This document shows positions 23,382-32,852 of a DNA stretch of 64,000 nt, piece by piece; the stretch's first letter is position 1; each line of letters starts with the position of its first letter. This stretch comes from Microbacterium bovistercoris. Lineage in GTDB: Bacteria; Actinomycetota; Actinomycetes; Actinomycetales; Microbacteriaceae. The stretch covers positions 1 through 64,000 of the forward strand of contig NZ_QUAB01000044.1 in the NCBI RefSeq assembly GCF_003387575.1. The letters run 5' to 3'. Both the position numbers and the translations under genes were made by a program. The notes below the pieces were generated by a model. That model did not search any database. It saw nothing but the letters and a program-made list of their open reading frames with translations, and was not told where the DNA came from.

Positions 23382-24044
23382 TCAGGCGAACGCCGTGATC
23401 ACGCCCTCCCTCAGATGCGGCACGGCGCTGCTCGCATCGTGCTCGGCGGCTTCCTCCGGGGTCGCGGGGCGGATGCCGGCATCCGCCATCCGTGCGGTTG
23501 AAGCCACACCGATCGCGAGTTCACGCCCCGAGCCGCTCGCGGAGAGCAGGTGCCGCAGGCCGCGCCGCAGCGCGCGGAACGACTCCGCGGCGGCGACAGC
23601 CTCGGGCGAGGTGTGGTCGACGCCCAGGTCGATCAGGGCGCAGACCACCGCGCCGGCGCCGAGAAGGTCCTCGACCGCGAACCGCAGAGATCCGTCGCCC
23701 GCGCGCTCCCCCGCGGCGATGATCGTGACCGACGTGCGCTCGCCTCGTCGCTCCTGCAGCGTCATGACGGCGGATGCCACGGCCGAGGCGTTCCGGATGC
23801 CGCCGAGCAGCACCTCCGCCCCCGTCGTCGCCGCCGCCTCGGCGACATCCGCGCCGTTGCTGGACCAGGCGCGGGCACCCTGGAGATCCACCGAGGTCCC
23901 CGCCTCGACCAGCTCGGCCACCGTGGTGGAGAACCGCAGCACGTCGACCGCGATCACGACATCCGCCGGCGCGAGCCGGGCGAGGCCCTCCGCACCCCAC
24001 TCGAGGCGCACCTGATACGAGGACTGGTCGAACGGTGAAGGCAT
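23382..24044 (-). CDS. 2-phosphosulfolactate phosphatase family protein (ComB-like)
   Basis: A 220-aa protein of the ComB family. Markers are VIAVDVLRFSTTVAELVEAG near the N-terminus, the GGIRNASAVA turn and TIIAAGERAGDGSLRFAVED. Archaeal ComB acts in coenzyme M synthesis; actinobacterial homologues have another, unknown phosphatase role because coenzyme M is absent. The ATG at 24044 lies in the 3' arm of a perfect 16-bp hairpin and 6 nt after TACGCT. A GTG at 24071 in frame is an alternative start. Confidence 0.78.
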   Translation of the reverse strand: MPSPFDQSSYQVRLEWGAEGLARLAPADVVIAVDVLRFSTTVAELVEAGTSVDLQGARAWSSNGADVAEAAATTGAEVLLGGIRNASAVASAVMTLQERRGERTSVTIIAAGERAGDGSLRFAVEDLLGAGAVVCALIDLGVDHTSPEAVAAAESFRALRRGLRHLLSASGSGRELAIGVASTARMADAGIRPATPEEAAEHDASSAVPHLREGVITAFA

Positions 24045-24072
24045 CCCTCCAGCGTAGAGGGATGCCTTCACC
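24034..24072 (-). promoter_or_regulatory. Perfect 16-bp hairpin over the ComB-like start codon
   Basis: GGTGAAGGCATCCCTC (24034-24049) and GAGGGATGCCTTCACC (24057-24072) are perfect inverted repeats with a 7-nt loop. In a transcript from the upstream ABC genes the hairpin would hide GGAGGG and the ATG, or terminate transcription. The loop on the minus strand holds TACGCT, a -10-like box 6 nt before the ATG, so a leaderless transcript would escape the hairpin. Confidence 0.65.
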
Positions 24073-24087
24073 GGCGTGGGGAGCCGC

Positions 24088-25553
24088 TCACTCCGCGGCG
24101 AGCGCCTCCACCGGCTGCACCCTCGTGGCCAGGCGGGTCGGGGCGACGGCGGCGATCAGCGTCAGCACCGCGGTCGACGCCGCGATGATCGCGATCGGCG
24201 CCCACGGCACCACCGGCCACACGAACCCGGCCGGTTCGAAGTCGGGCAGCACCGGCACCGAGCCGAGCAGCGACTGCGCGGCGATCCACCCGTACAGCAC
24301 TCCGAGCACCAGGCCGAGCAGCGTCGCGGCGATCGTGATGTGCGCGGCCTCGAGCAGCACCATCCTGCGCACCTGGCGACCGGTCAGCCCGATCGCCCGC
24401 AGCAGCCCCAGCTCGCGCTTGCGCTGCACGACCCCGATGGTGAGCAGGTTCACCAGGCCCACTGCCGCGATCACCGCCGAGATGGCGACCAGCAGCATCA
24501 TGATGTTCGCGAACGCGTCCATCGGGGCGAAGAACCCGTCGACGAACTCCCCCTCGCTCTGCCGCGTCATCAGCACCTTGGTCGACTCCAGCGCGACGGC
24601 GAACATCGTGACCAGCGTGACCCCCATCACGACGCCGATCGCCATGCGGCTGGACCGCTCCGGGTGCCGCAGCGCGTTCTCGGCCGCCAGCCGAGCCGTC
24701 GCGCTGCTGCCGAACATCCGCCCGACCATCCGCAGCACGGGCGGCATCACCAGCACCGCGCCGATCGCGAGGCCGGTGAACGACAGCACACCCCCGAAGA
24801 ACGCGATGACGACCCCCAGCGGCGACATCAGCCCGAAGGCCACTCCGGCGGCGAGCAGCGCCGCCCCGATGATCAGCAGCACCAGGGCGCCGACGTGGCG
24901 GCCCGGCCGTGCGGCGACGGCGTCGTGTCCGCGCTCGACCGCTCCGCCGATCGCCTGGAGCGGGGTCACGTCCAGCACCCTCCTCGACCCCGCCCAGGCG
25001 GCGACCCACGTGGTCAGCGCCACGCCGACGGCGGGCAGCACGATCATCGGCTGCAGTGTGCTGAACGTCGCCGGCGGGTTCGGCAGCAGCTGCGCCCCGA
25101 CGATCACGCCGATGTTCGCAAGAGTCAGGCCGGCGGCGAGGCCGAACAGCGCGCCCAGCACGCCGACGCCGAGCCCCTGCCGCGCGACCTCCTCGCGCTG
25201 CGAACGAGCGGATGCCCCGATCAGCCGCATCAGCGCGATGCGGCGCGTGCGCCCGGCGATGATCGTCGTGAAGGTGTTGGCGGTCACGATGGCGGCGACG
25301 TACATGGCGACGGCCGTCAGCAGCACGGACAGGATGGTCACGACGAGCGCGAGCGTCTCGCTGTCGCCGATGTACGGGTCGGCCTGCAGCACGGCGCCGA
25401 TGTAGGCGGTCACCTCGACGAGGACCACGCCGAATCCCGCGGCGAGCGCCGACACCAGGATGCTGGCGCCCATGCCGCGTTCGCTCAGCCAGGCCAGTCG
25501 CGGCGCTCGTGCCGAGCGCTCCCCGCTCTCGCGGCCGAGTTCGGCGACGGCGG

Positions 25554-25557
<4 letters not shown>
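24088..25557 (-). CDS. ABC transporter permease, FtsX/MacB type
   Basis: A 489-aa permease with two FtsX-like halves. Each has a helix cluster with the [11 protein letters not shown] or [23 protein letters not shown] motif typical of LolC/MacB permeases. It overlaps the ATPase gene by ATGA (25554-25557), so the two form one transporter. Such pairs export peptides, lipids or antibiotics, or sense cell-envelope damage. The kinase/regulator pair just upstream suggests induction by an envelope-acting compound. Confidence 0.88.
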
Positions 25558-26327
<770 letters not shown>

Positions 26328-26334
26328 GCCTTCG

Positions 26335-26340
26335 ACGCTA
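26335..26340 (-). promoter_or_regulatory. -10 box of the ABC ATPase gene
   Basis: TAGCGT ends 7 nt before the ATG at 26327. The 191-bp gap up to the response regulator gene holds no gene and may contain the regulator's binding site, but no clear dyad was found. Confidence 0.45.
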
Positions 26341-26518
26341 TTTCTGCGGCGCATCCCTGGTCATCGCCCTGCGGATGCATCCGCGTACATCTGCAGGATG
26401 ATCCGCGGGCTCGCACCTGGCGGAGCATCCGACGGGTGGCGGCGGACACGCCGCGGAATCGTCCGCCGCCTGCAGATCGGTCCGCCGCCTGCAAGCGATA
26501 AGACGAGCGCCGGACGCG

Positions 26519-27154
26519 TCAGGCCAGGCCGTGCTCGAACGCGAAGACCACCAGCTGCACGCGATCGCGCAGTGCGAGCTTGGTGAGGATGCGGCTGATG
26601 TGCGTCTTCACCGTGGCCTCGCTGAGGAACTCGCGCGCGGCGATCTCGGAGTTCGAGAGCCCTCGCGCTGCGAGCGCGAAGATCTCGCGCTCGCGTTCGG
26701 TGAGGTCGCTGTAGGACGCCGGCACCGGCTTGGTCTCGGGCGTGAAGTGCGCGAAGAGGTCGCGGGTCGCGGATGCCGCGATCACGCTCGACCCCGACTC
26801 CACCGTGCGGATCGCGGCGAGCAGGAACTCCGGATCCGCATCCTTGAGCAGGAAGCCGCTCGCGCCCTGACGGATGGCACGGGCCGCGGCCTCGTCGAGG
26901 TCGAAGGTGGTGAGCATGACGACGCGCGGGGCGTCGGGGTTCTTCAGGATCTCGGCGGTCGCGGTCAGGCCGTCCATCACCGGCATCCGGATGTCCATCA
27001 GCACGACGTCGGGTCGCGTCCGGGCGACGACGCCGAGCGCCTCCTGCCCGTCGCCGGCCTCGCCCACGACCGTCATGTCGGCCTGCGACGAGACGAGCAT
27101 GCGGATGCCGGCGCGGAACAGCGCCTGGTCGTCGACGAGTACGACGTTGATCAT
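26519..27154 (-). CDS. NarL/LuxR-family response regulator
   Basis: A 211-aa two-component regulator. The receiver has Asp8-Asp9, phosphoacceptor Asp54 (VLMDIRMP), and the conserved Thr and Lys (MLTTFD, FLLKDAD). The C-terminal LuxR HTH reads LTEREREIFALAARGLSN. It overlaps the histidine kinase gene by 4 nt and most likely regulates the ABC exporter genes downstream. Confidence 0.94.
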   Translation of the reverse strand: MINVVLVDDQALFRAGIRMLVSSQADMTVVGEAGDGQEALGVVARTRPDVVLMDIRMPVMDGLTATAEILKNPDAPRVVMLTTFDLDEAAARAIRQGASGFLLKDADPEFLLAAIRTVESGSSVIAASATRDLFAHFTPETKPVPASYSDLTEREREIFALAARGLSNSEIAAREFLSEATVKTHISRILTKLALRDRVQLVVFAFEHGLA

Positions 27155-28362
27155 GAGGAGAGTCCGGTTCCTGAGCTAGACGAAGGGCCGACAGGCAGTC
27201 GCGCGCTCACGGTGAACTGGTCGCCGTCGCGCCCGGCCTGAAGCGTACCGCCCACGAGCTGCGCGCGCTCACGCATGCCGATGACACCGTGCCCGCCGAT
27301 CGACGGGCGGTCATCCCCGGACACCGCGTTCGAGACCGTCACGTCCACGGCATCCGCCCACCAGCTCAACCGCACGTCGACGCCTCCGGTCCCGTGCCGC
27401 AGCGCATTGGTCAGCGCCTCCTGCAGGATGCGGTAGACCGCCAGCTGGATGGCCGCGGGCGGCTCGCCCGGCGGGGTCGGATCGACGGTGACGCGCGGCT
27501 CGACCCCGGCCCGCCGCACCTGGGCGAACAGGGTCTCCAGATCGGCGAGCGTCGGCTGCGGGCCGTCGCCCTGCCGATGGCGCAGCTGCGTGAGCAGCAT
27601 CCGCACGTCCGAAAGCGCGCCTCGCGCGGTCTGCGCGATCGTGCCCAGCGCTTCCTGAGCGACCTTCGGATCGGATGCTGCCGCGTAGCGCGCCCCGTCG
27701 GCCTGGGCGATCACCACGGCGAGCGAATGGGCGACGACGTCGTGCATGTCGCGGGCGATGCGCACCCGCTCGGCTTCCTCGGCCGCCGTGGCCTCGGCGC
27801 GCAGCTGGGCGTCGCGGATCTCGCGTCCGCGCACGACCTGACGCCAGAGCAGACCGGCACCCCACGACAGGGCGAGCGACAGCCCGGCCACCGAGCCCAT
27901 CAGCGCCGCGACGAGCAGCACGCGGACGCCCTCGGAGAGCAGGCTCCCCGTCATCCCGAACTGCTGCACGCCGATGTACAGTCCGGCCACGACGCCGCCG
28001 GCGACTGCCGAGGCGCCACCTGTCCAGAGCAGCCGGCGCGAGCCCCAGGCGGCCGTGGCGAACAGCACCACGAACACCGCGACGTTGCTCGCCATCGGCG
28101 GCAGCCCGGTCAGCATCTGCAGCAGGCACGCGCCCCAAGAGATGGCGAGCGCGATCGCCGGCGTCAGGCGGCTGATCGCGGCGGCACCCCACAGCGCGGC
28201 GCTGACGACGACGGACACCGCGATCGCGAGCCAGTCCGGGGTCAGCCAGGCGCTCAGAGAACCGGCACCCATGATGAACGCGAGCGGCGCGGTGACCAGG
28301 AAGCCGAACACGGAGCCGACGATGTCGAGCACCAGCCATCGGCGCGGAACGGATCTGATCAC
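27151..28362 (-). CDS. Sensor histidine kinase (HisKA_3 type)
   Basis: A 403-aa kinase with about five or more N-terminal membrane helices (residues ~10-175), the HisKA_3 phosphorylation motif RIARDMHDVVAHSLAV, and an ATPase domain with N-box (LQEALTNALRHG) and G-box (GGHGVIGMRERAQLVGG). The short extracellular loops suggest sensing within the membrane. The GTG start has TAGCGT 6 nt upstream and no ribosome-binding site, so it is probably leaderless and first in the cassette. Confidence 0.92.
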   Translation of the reverse strand: MIRSVPRRWLVLDIVGSVFGFLVTAPLAFIMGAGSLSAWLTPDWLAIAVSVVVSAALWGAAAISRLTPAIALAISWGACLLQMLTGLPPMASNVAVFVVLFATAAWGSRRLLWTGGASAVAGGVVAGLYIGVQQFGMTGSLLSEGVRVLLVAALMGSVAGLSLALSWGAGLLWRQVVRGREIRDAQLRAEATAAEEAERVRIARDMHDVVAHSLAVVIAQADGARYAAASDPKVAQEALGTIAQTARGALSDVRMLLTQLRHRQGDGPQPTLADLETLFAQVRRAGVEPRVTVDPTPPGEPPAAIQLAVYRILQEALTNALRHGTGGVDVRLSWWADAVDVTVSNAVSGDDRPSIGGHGVIGMRERAQLVGGTLQAGRDGDQFTVSARLPVGPSSSSGTGLSS

Positions 28363-28368
28363 GTCACC

Positions 28369-28374
28369 ACGCTA
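28369..28374 (-). promoter_or_regulatory. -10 box of leaderless histidine kinase gene
   Basis: TAGCGT ends 6 nt before the GTG at 28362. Confidence 0.5.
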
Positions 28375-28418
28375 CGCGAGGGTCTGACGTCGGGCATCCG
28401 CCCGGAGATGTATCCGGG

Positions 28419-29210
28419 CTACGCCCGGCAGAGGATCTCGCCGTGCGGGATCAGGTACCAGCCGTCGTCGGATGCTGCCCACGCGCGCCACGCGTCGCTG
28501 ATGCGCTGCAGCTCGTCCTGCGTCGCGAAGCCGTCTGTCAGCAGCTGGCGCGTCAGCGCGGACTCCAGGATGCGGTCGGCCCACATCCCGCCCCACCACG
28601 CGCGCTGCTCCGGTTCGGCGTAGCACCAGGTGGACGCGGTGGCCGTGACCTCGGTGAAACCCGCGGCGCGGGCCCAGGACAGCAGGCGGCGGCCGGCATC
28701 CGGCTCTCCCCCGTTGGCGCGGGCGGCGACCTGGTAGAGGCGCAGCCACTCGTCGAGCTCGGGCAGCAGGGGGAACCAGATGAAGCCGGCGTAGTCCGAG
28801 TCGCGCGCCGCGACGATGCCGCCGGGCTTCGCGACCCGGCGCATCTCGCGCAGTGCCTGCACCGGATCGGCGACGTGCTGCAGAACCTGATGGGCGTGCA
28901 CGACGTCGAAGGAGTCGTCGGCGAAGGACAGCGTGTGCACGTCCTCCACCGAGAAGTCGATGTTGCGGATGCCGCGCTCCGCGGCGAGCTTCTGCGACAG
29001 CGCAAGCGCGCCCTCGTCGATCTCCGTCGCCGTCACCTGCGCGACGCGCTCGGCGAACTCCACGGTGATCGTCCCCGGCCCCGCGCCGACGTCGAGGAGC
29101 GTGGCGTCGGCAGTGAGGTGGTTCGCGAGGTACGCGGCCGAGTTCGCGATCGTTCGGCTGCTGTGCGAACGGAGGACGGATTCGTGATGCCCGTGGGTGT
29201 AGGTCGACAT
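28419..29210 (-). CDS. SAM-dependent methyltransferase (UbiE-like fold)
   Basis: A 263-aa class I methyltransferase with the SAM-binding motif LDVGAGPGT (38-46), acidic loop TEIDEGALALSQ and VEDVHTLSFADDSFDVVHAH. The C-terminal half (WWGGMWADRILES) is like small-molecule methyltransferases of actinobacteria. Although it lies near menE and menB, it is not clearly MenG. A weak CAGACT box is 6 nt before the ATG. Confidence 0.85.
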   Translation of the reverse strand: MSTYTHGHHESVLRSHSSRTIANSAAYLANHLTADATLLDVGAGPGTITVEFAERVAQVTATEIDEGALALSQKLAAERGIRNIDFSVEDVHTLSFADDSFDVVHAHQVLQHVADPVQALREMRRVAKPGGIVAARDSDYAGFIWFPLLPELDEWLRLYQVAARANGGEPDAGRRLLSWARAAGFTEVTATASTWCYAEPEQRAWWGGMWADRILESALTRQLLTDGFATQDELQRISDAWRAWAASDDGWYLIPHGEILCRA

Positions 29211-29251
29211 GGGGACAGTCTGGCAGTGCGAGTGCCCGCCGTTACGCGCCT

Positions 29252-30367
29252 TCAGTCCAGGATCATCCGGCGCAGCATCTCGCGGTCCGGTTTCCCGGAT
29301 GGCAGCATCGGCAGTTCGGGCGATGTCTCCAACTGTGCCGGGCGGGCGTGCTTGCCGAGCTCGGCGGCGACCCTCGCCCTCGCCTCGTGGTAGGCCTGCT
29401 CCGCGTCGAAGGCGCCGGTTGCCGCGAAGATCACGGATGCCTCGCCCCAGCGCTCATCCGGGATCGCCATCACGACGGCCCCCTCCAGTCCGGGGACGGT
29501 GCGCACGATCCGCTCGACCTGGTCGAGGGAGATGTTGATGCCACCGCTCACGATCACGTTGTCGATCCGGCCTCGGACCGCCACGACGCCGTCCGTCACG
29601 TCTCCGGCATCCCCCGTGCGGTACCAGCGCACCCCGTCGGGGTCGGTGCGGAAGACGCGATCGGTGAGCTCGCCGTCGCCCAGGTATCCGCTCGCGAGGG
29701 TCGGGCCGGCGATCCGCAGCTCGCCGTCGACCGCCACCACGCTCACACCGTCGAGCGGCACCCCGTCGTACACGCAGCCGCCGCTGGTCTCACTGGAGCC
29801 GTACGTGCTCACGATGCGCGCGCCGAGTTCCTCGGCGCGATCGCGCTGATGGTGCTCGAGCCACTGCCCGCCGATGAGGATCGCGTCGTAGGCGGCGAGC
29901 GCCTCCTTCACCCGGCGATCTCCTGCGGCGTCCAGCAGGGTGCGCAGCTGCGCCGGGACGAGCGAGGTGTACTTCCGCTCGGCGGTCAGAGCGGAAGTCG
30001 CCTCGACGAACGCCTCCGCCGTGAACCGGCCGTCGAGCAGCACGGGCGTCTCCCCCGCCGACAGCGAGCGTGCCAGCACCTGCAGCCCCGCGACGTAGCC
30101 GGCCGGCAGCGCCAGCATCCACTGCCCTTCGCCGATGCGCGCGGCGGTCGCCTCGGCGCTCGCCCGCAGAGCATCCGCGCTCAGGATCACGCGCTTCGGG
30201 ATGCCGGAGGAACCGGATGTCGCGATGACGACCGCCGTGCCGTCGGGCACCGTGTCACTGGCATCCGGGGCGAAGCCGAGGGCGAGCGGCCGCGAGCCGT
30301 CGAGCGCCGCCGGCAGCGCCGCCTGCACGGCGCGTGCGTCGGCACCGTCGATCGCCGTCAGCCTCAT
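29252..30367 (-). CDS. menE: o-Succinylbenzoate-CoA ligase
   Basis: A 371-aa adenylate-forming enzyme, short as is usual for actinobacterial MenE. It has the phosphate-binding loop ATSGSSGIPK, STYGSSETSGG, and the C-terminal GKPDREMLRR with catalytic Lys. It activates o-succinylbenzoate in menaquinone synthesis. It follows menB by 20 nt on the same strand; menC lies 5 kb away. menD, menF, menA and menH are not in the window. Confidence 0.9.
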   Translation of the reverse strand: MRLTAIDGADARAVQAALPAALDGSRPLALGFAPDASDTVPDGTAVVIATSGSSGIPKRVILSADALRASAEATAARIGEGQWMLALPAGYVAGLQVLARSLSAGETPVLLDGRFTAEAFVEATSALTAERKYTSLVPAQLRTLLDAAGDRRVKEALAAYDAILIGGQWLEHHQRDRAEELGARIVSTYGSSETSGGCVYDGVPLDGVSVVAVDGELRIAGPTLASGYLGDGELTDRVFRTDPDGVRWYRTGDAGDVTDGVVAVRGRIDNVIVSGGINISLDQVERIVRTVPGLEGAVVMAIPDERWGEASVIFAATGAFDAEQAYHEARARVAAELGKHARPAQLETSPELPMLPSGKPDREMLRRMILD

Positions 30368-30387
30368 GCGCGCTCCCCCACAAGTAC

Positions 30388-31311
30388 TCAGAAGTGGTAC
30401 GGGAACGCCGACCAGTCGGGGTCGCGCTTCTCGAGGAACGAGTCTCGACCCTCGACCGCCTCGTCGGTGCCGTACGCCAGCCTCGTGGCCTCGCCGGCGA
30501 ACACCTGCTGACCGACCATGCCGTCGTCGACCGCGTTGAACGCGAACTTCAGCATGCGGATCGCGGTGGGGCTCTTCGTCAGGATCGTCCGCGCCATCGC
30601 GATCGCCTCCCTCTCGAGGTCGGCGTGCGGCACCACCCGGTTCACCGCGCCCATCTCGTAGGCGCGGTCGGCGGAATACTCCTCGGCGAGGAAGAACACC
30701 TCGCGGGCGAACTTCTGCCCGACCTGCCGCGCCATGTACGCCGACCCGTAGCCGGCGTCGAAGCTGCCCACGTCGGCATCCGTCTGCTTGAAGCGCCCGT
30801 GCTCGCGCGACGCGATCGTCAGGTCGCAGACCACGTGCAGCGAGTGCCCGCCGCCAGCGGCCCAGCCCGGCACCACCGCGATGACGACCTTCGGCATGAA
30901 GCGGATCAGACGCTGCACCTCGAGGATGTGCAGCCGGCCGGTGGAAGCGTTCGCGCTGGTCGGAGACTGGGTTGCTGAGCCTGTCGAAGCATACTTGTAT
31001 CCGTCACGTCCGCGGATGCGCTGATCGCCGCCCGAGCAGAACGACCAGCCGCCGTCCTTCGGGCTCGGGCCGTTGCCGGTGAGCAGCACCACGCCGATGC
31101 GGGGATCCTGCCGGGCGATGTCGAGCGCGCGATACAGCTCGTCCACGGTGTGGGGCCGGAAGGCGTTGCGAACCTCGGGCCGATCGAACGCGATCCGCGC
31201 GATGCGGCCGTCGCGCGACACGTGCGCGGTGATGTCGGTGTATCCCTCGGCGCCGGGGGCGAGCGCCCACTCGGCCGGGTCGAAGATGTCTGAGACGAAG
31301 TCGTCGGTCAC
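30388..31311 (-). CDS. menB: 1,4-Dihydroxy-2-naphthoyl-CoA synthase
   Basis: A 307-aa crotonase-fold ring-closing enzyme of menaquinone synthesis. The MenB signatures are present: FCSGGDQRIRGRDGYKYA, GWAAGGGHSLHVVCDLTIAS and FKQTDADVGSFDAGYGSA with the catalytic Asp and Tyr. Between YKYA and GRLHILEV is a linker (STGSATQSPTSANASTG) encoded in part by a palindromic repeat (30969-30991); this is the flexible loop before the second oxyanion segment, so the enzyme may still be active. GTG 31311 has TAGGCT 7 nt upstream. Confidence 0.92.
   Translation of the reverse strand: MTDDFVSDIFDPAEWALAPGAEGYTDITAHVSRDGRIARIAFDRPEVRNAFRPHTVDELYRALDIARQDPRIGVVLLTGNGPSPKDGGWSFCSGGDQRIRGRDGYKYASTGSATQSPTSANASTGRLHILEVQRLIRFMPKVVIAVVPGWAAGGGHSLHVVCDLTIASREHGRFKQTDADVGSFDAGYGSAYMARQVGQKFAREVFFLAEEYSADRAYEMGAVNRVVPHADLEREAIAMARTILTKSPTAIRMLKFAFNAVDDGMVGQQVFAGEATRLAYGTDEAVEGRDSFLEKRDPDWSAFPYHF
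30969..30991. repeat. CTGAGCCTGTCGAAG-family repeat inside menB
   Basis: GGTTGCTGAGCCTGTCGAAGC matches the repeats at 37070-37094 and 47171-47193. On the menB strand it encodes ASTGSATQ, the usual in-frame reading of this repeat in this orientation. Confidence 0.75.
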
Positions 31312-31318
31312 GCCGTCC

Positions 31319-31324
31319 AGCCTA
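31319..31324 (-). promoter_or_regulatory. -10 box of leaderless menB
   Basis: TAGGCT ends 7 nt before the GTG at 31311. Confidence 0.5.
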
Positions 31325-31375
31325 TTCCGCTGCCGCGCCGGCGTTCCTGTTCCGCGGGCGCTCAAACACGTCACG

Positions 31376-31381
31376 TACGAT
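31376..31381 (+). promoter_or_regulatory. -10 box of leaderless cyclophilin gene
   Basis: TACGAT ends 7 nt before the GTG at 31389; divergent from the menB box by about 50 bp. Confidence 0.5.
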
Positions 31382-31388
31382 CGTCGTC

Positions 31389-32084
31389 GTGCCTGTGACT
31401 TCCACTCTTCTCCGTCGTTCCCTTCTCGCCCTGACCGCGGCCGCAGCGCTGACGCTGGCCGGCTGCGCGTCGAACCCCGGCTCCGATCCGGCATCCGCGC
31501 CCTCGTCCTCGGCCTCCGAGCCGGCGGCCGACGGCACCTGCCAATACCCGTCCGACGGCCAGGCCGCCAAGCAGGCGGATGCTCCGGCCGCCGAGCCGAC
31601 CGTCACCGGTGAGGTCTCGGCGACAATCAAGACCAGCGCGGGCGACCTCGCCGTCACCCTCGACGCCGACAAGACTCCGTGCACGGTGAACAGCTTCCTC
31701 TCGCTCGCCGGCCAGTCCTACTTCGACGAGACCCAGTGCCACCGCCTCACCACCGACGGCATCTTCGTGCTGCAGTGCGGCGACCCGACCGGCACAGGAA
31801 CCGGTGGCCCCGGCTACTCGTTCGCCGACGAGCTGAGCGGCGACGAGACCTATGAGGCGGGCACCCTTGCGATGGCCAACGCCGGCCCGAACACCAACGG
31901 CTCGCAGTTCTTCATCGTCTACGCCGACAGCCAGCTGCCGCCGAACTACACCGTCTTCGGTCACCTCGACGAGGCGAGCACCGCGATCGTCGCGGGCATC
32001 GCGAAGGATGGCACCGTGACGGACGACCCCAACGGCAGCGCCCCGAAGACCCCGGTGACGCTGCTCGGAGTCACCCAGAACTGA
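31389..32084 (+). CDS. Cyclophilin-type peptidyl-prolyl isomerase lipoprotein
   Basis: A 231-aa lipoprotein with lipobox LAGC (Cys26), a Ser/Ala-rich linker (30-75) and a cyclophilin domain. The domain has VNSFLSLAGQSYFDETQCHRL, LAMANAGPNTNGSQFFI and the active-site FFI region. It would assist folding of exported proteins on the outer face of the membrane. The active-site Arg of human cyclophilin appears replaced in CHRL context, but the Phe/Gln core is kept. Confidence 0.9.
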   Translation: MPVTSTLLRRSLLALTAAAALTLAGCASNPGSDPASAPSSSASEPAADGTCQYPSDGQAAKQADAPAAEPTVTGEVSATIKTSAGDLAVTLDADKTPCTVNSFLSLAGQSYFDETQCHRLTTDGIFVLQCGDPTGTGTGGPGYSFADELSGDETYEAGTLAMANAGPNTNGSQFFIVYADSQLPPNYTVFGHLDEASTAIVAGIAKDGTVTDDPNGSAPKTPVTLLGVTQN

Positions 32085-32105
32085 CATCCCCGTTCCGGTC
32101 GCTCG

Positions 32106-32139
32106 GATGGCCAGTGCCGCGTCACGCGCACTGGCCATC
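32106..32139. terminator. Hairpin between cyclophilin and AlkD-like genes
   Basis: GATGGCCAGTGC and GCACTGGCCATC form a perfect 12-bp stem with a 10-nt loop between two convergent genes. There is no T tract. Confidence 0.65.
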
Positions 32140-32156
32140 TGGGCGATAGGAGCCGT

Positions 32157-32819
32157 TCAGTCGGGCAGCTTGGCGCGCGCCTCGCGGCGGACGGATGCGG
32201 CCAGCCGGTCGCCCATCCGATCCAGGAACGCCCGCACCTCATCGGGCGCGACAGAGCCTGCGTGCTTGAGGGCGATGCCGACCGGCTTCGCGACCAGCGG
32301 GTCGCGGTCGTCGGCCAGCGTCTCGGCGATCCGCAGCAGATCGGCGATGCCGCCGGCATCCGGCGGGCGGGTGTAAGCCAGCGGCGCGGTCATCGCCGTG
32401 CGGCGACGCAGCGGATCGGATGCCGCGGCGAGATCGAACAGCGGCTGCCGTGATCTGCTCCGCAGGAAGACGCCGACGACGCGCGGCGCCGCCCGATCGA
32501 CCATGTCCCAGGCGTCGATCCGGTCATGCCGGCGCAGGTAAAGCTCATAGCGCTCGGCGCGCCCGGCATCCGTGATCCGCGGACGGCGCACCTGGAAGTC
32601 GAGCACGCAGAACGCGGCCATCCGCGGCTCGTACTCGCTCTCGTCGAGCAGCGCGTCGACCTCGTCGAGCGGCATTCCGGCATGTCTCCTGGCGATGTCG
32701 AACAGCGTGCCCATCCGCACACCGAGGATGCCGCCGTCGCCGCGATAGTGCCGGTTCGGGTGCACCGCAGGATCCGCCGCGCCGCGCAGGTCGGCGATGA
32801 GGGCGGCAGCGGTGCTCAT
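32157..32819 (-). CDS. AlkD-like DNA alkylation repair protein
   Basis: A 220-aa all-helical HEAT-repeat-like protein of the AlkD family of DNA glycosylases, which remove alkylated bases. Helical repeats run through the sequence, with RYELYLRRHDRIDAWDMVDRAAPRVVG in the centre matching the W-D-x-V-D motif of the family (given here only for its WDMVD core). It may be a structural relative rather than an active glycosylase. TAGCGT is 6 nt before the ATG. Confidence 0.75.
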   Translation of the reverse strand: MSTAAALIADLRGAADPAVHPNRHYRGDGGILGVRMGTLFDIARRHAGMPLDEVDALLDESEYEPRMAAFCVLDFQVRRPRITDAGRAERYELYLRRHDRIDAWDMVDRAAPRVVGVFLRSRSRQPLFDLAAASDPLRRRTAMTAPLAYTRPPDAGGIADLLRIAETLADDRDPLVAKPVGIALKHAGSVAPDEVRAFLDRMGDRLAASVRREARAKLPD

Positions 32820-32825
32820 GGCCCC

Positions 32826-32831
32826 ACGCTA
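32826..32831 (-). promoter_or_regulatory. -10 box of leaderless AlkD-like gene
   Basis: TAGCGT ends 6 nt before the ATG at 32819. Confidence 0.5.
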
Positions 32832-32852
32832 CCGCCCTCGCCTTCCCGGGCC

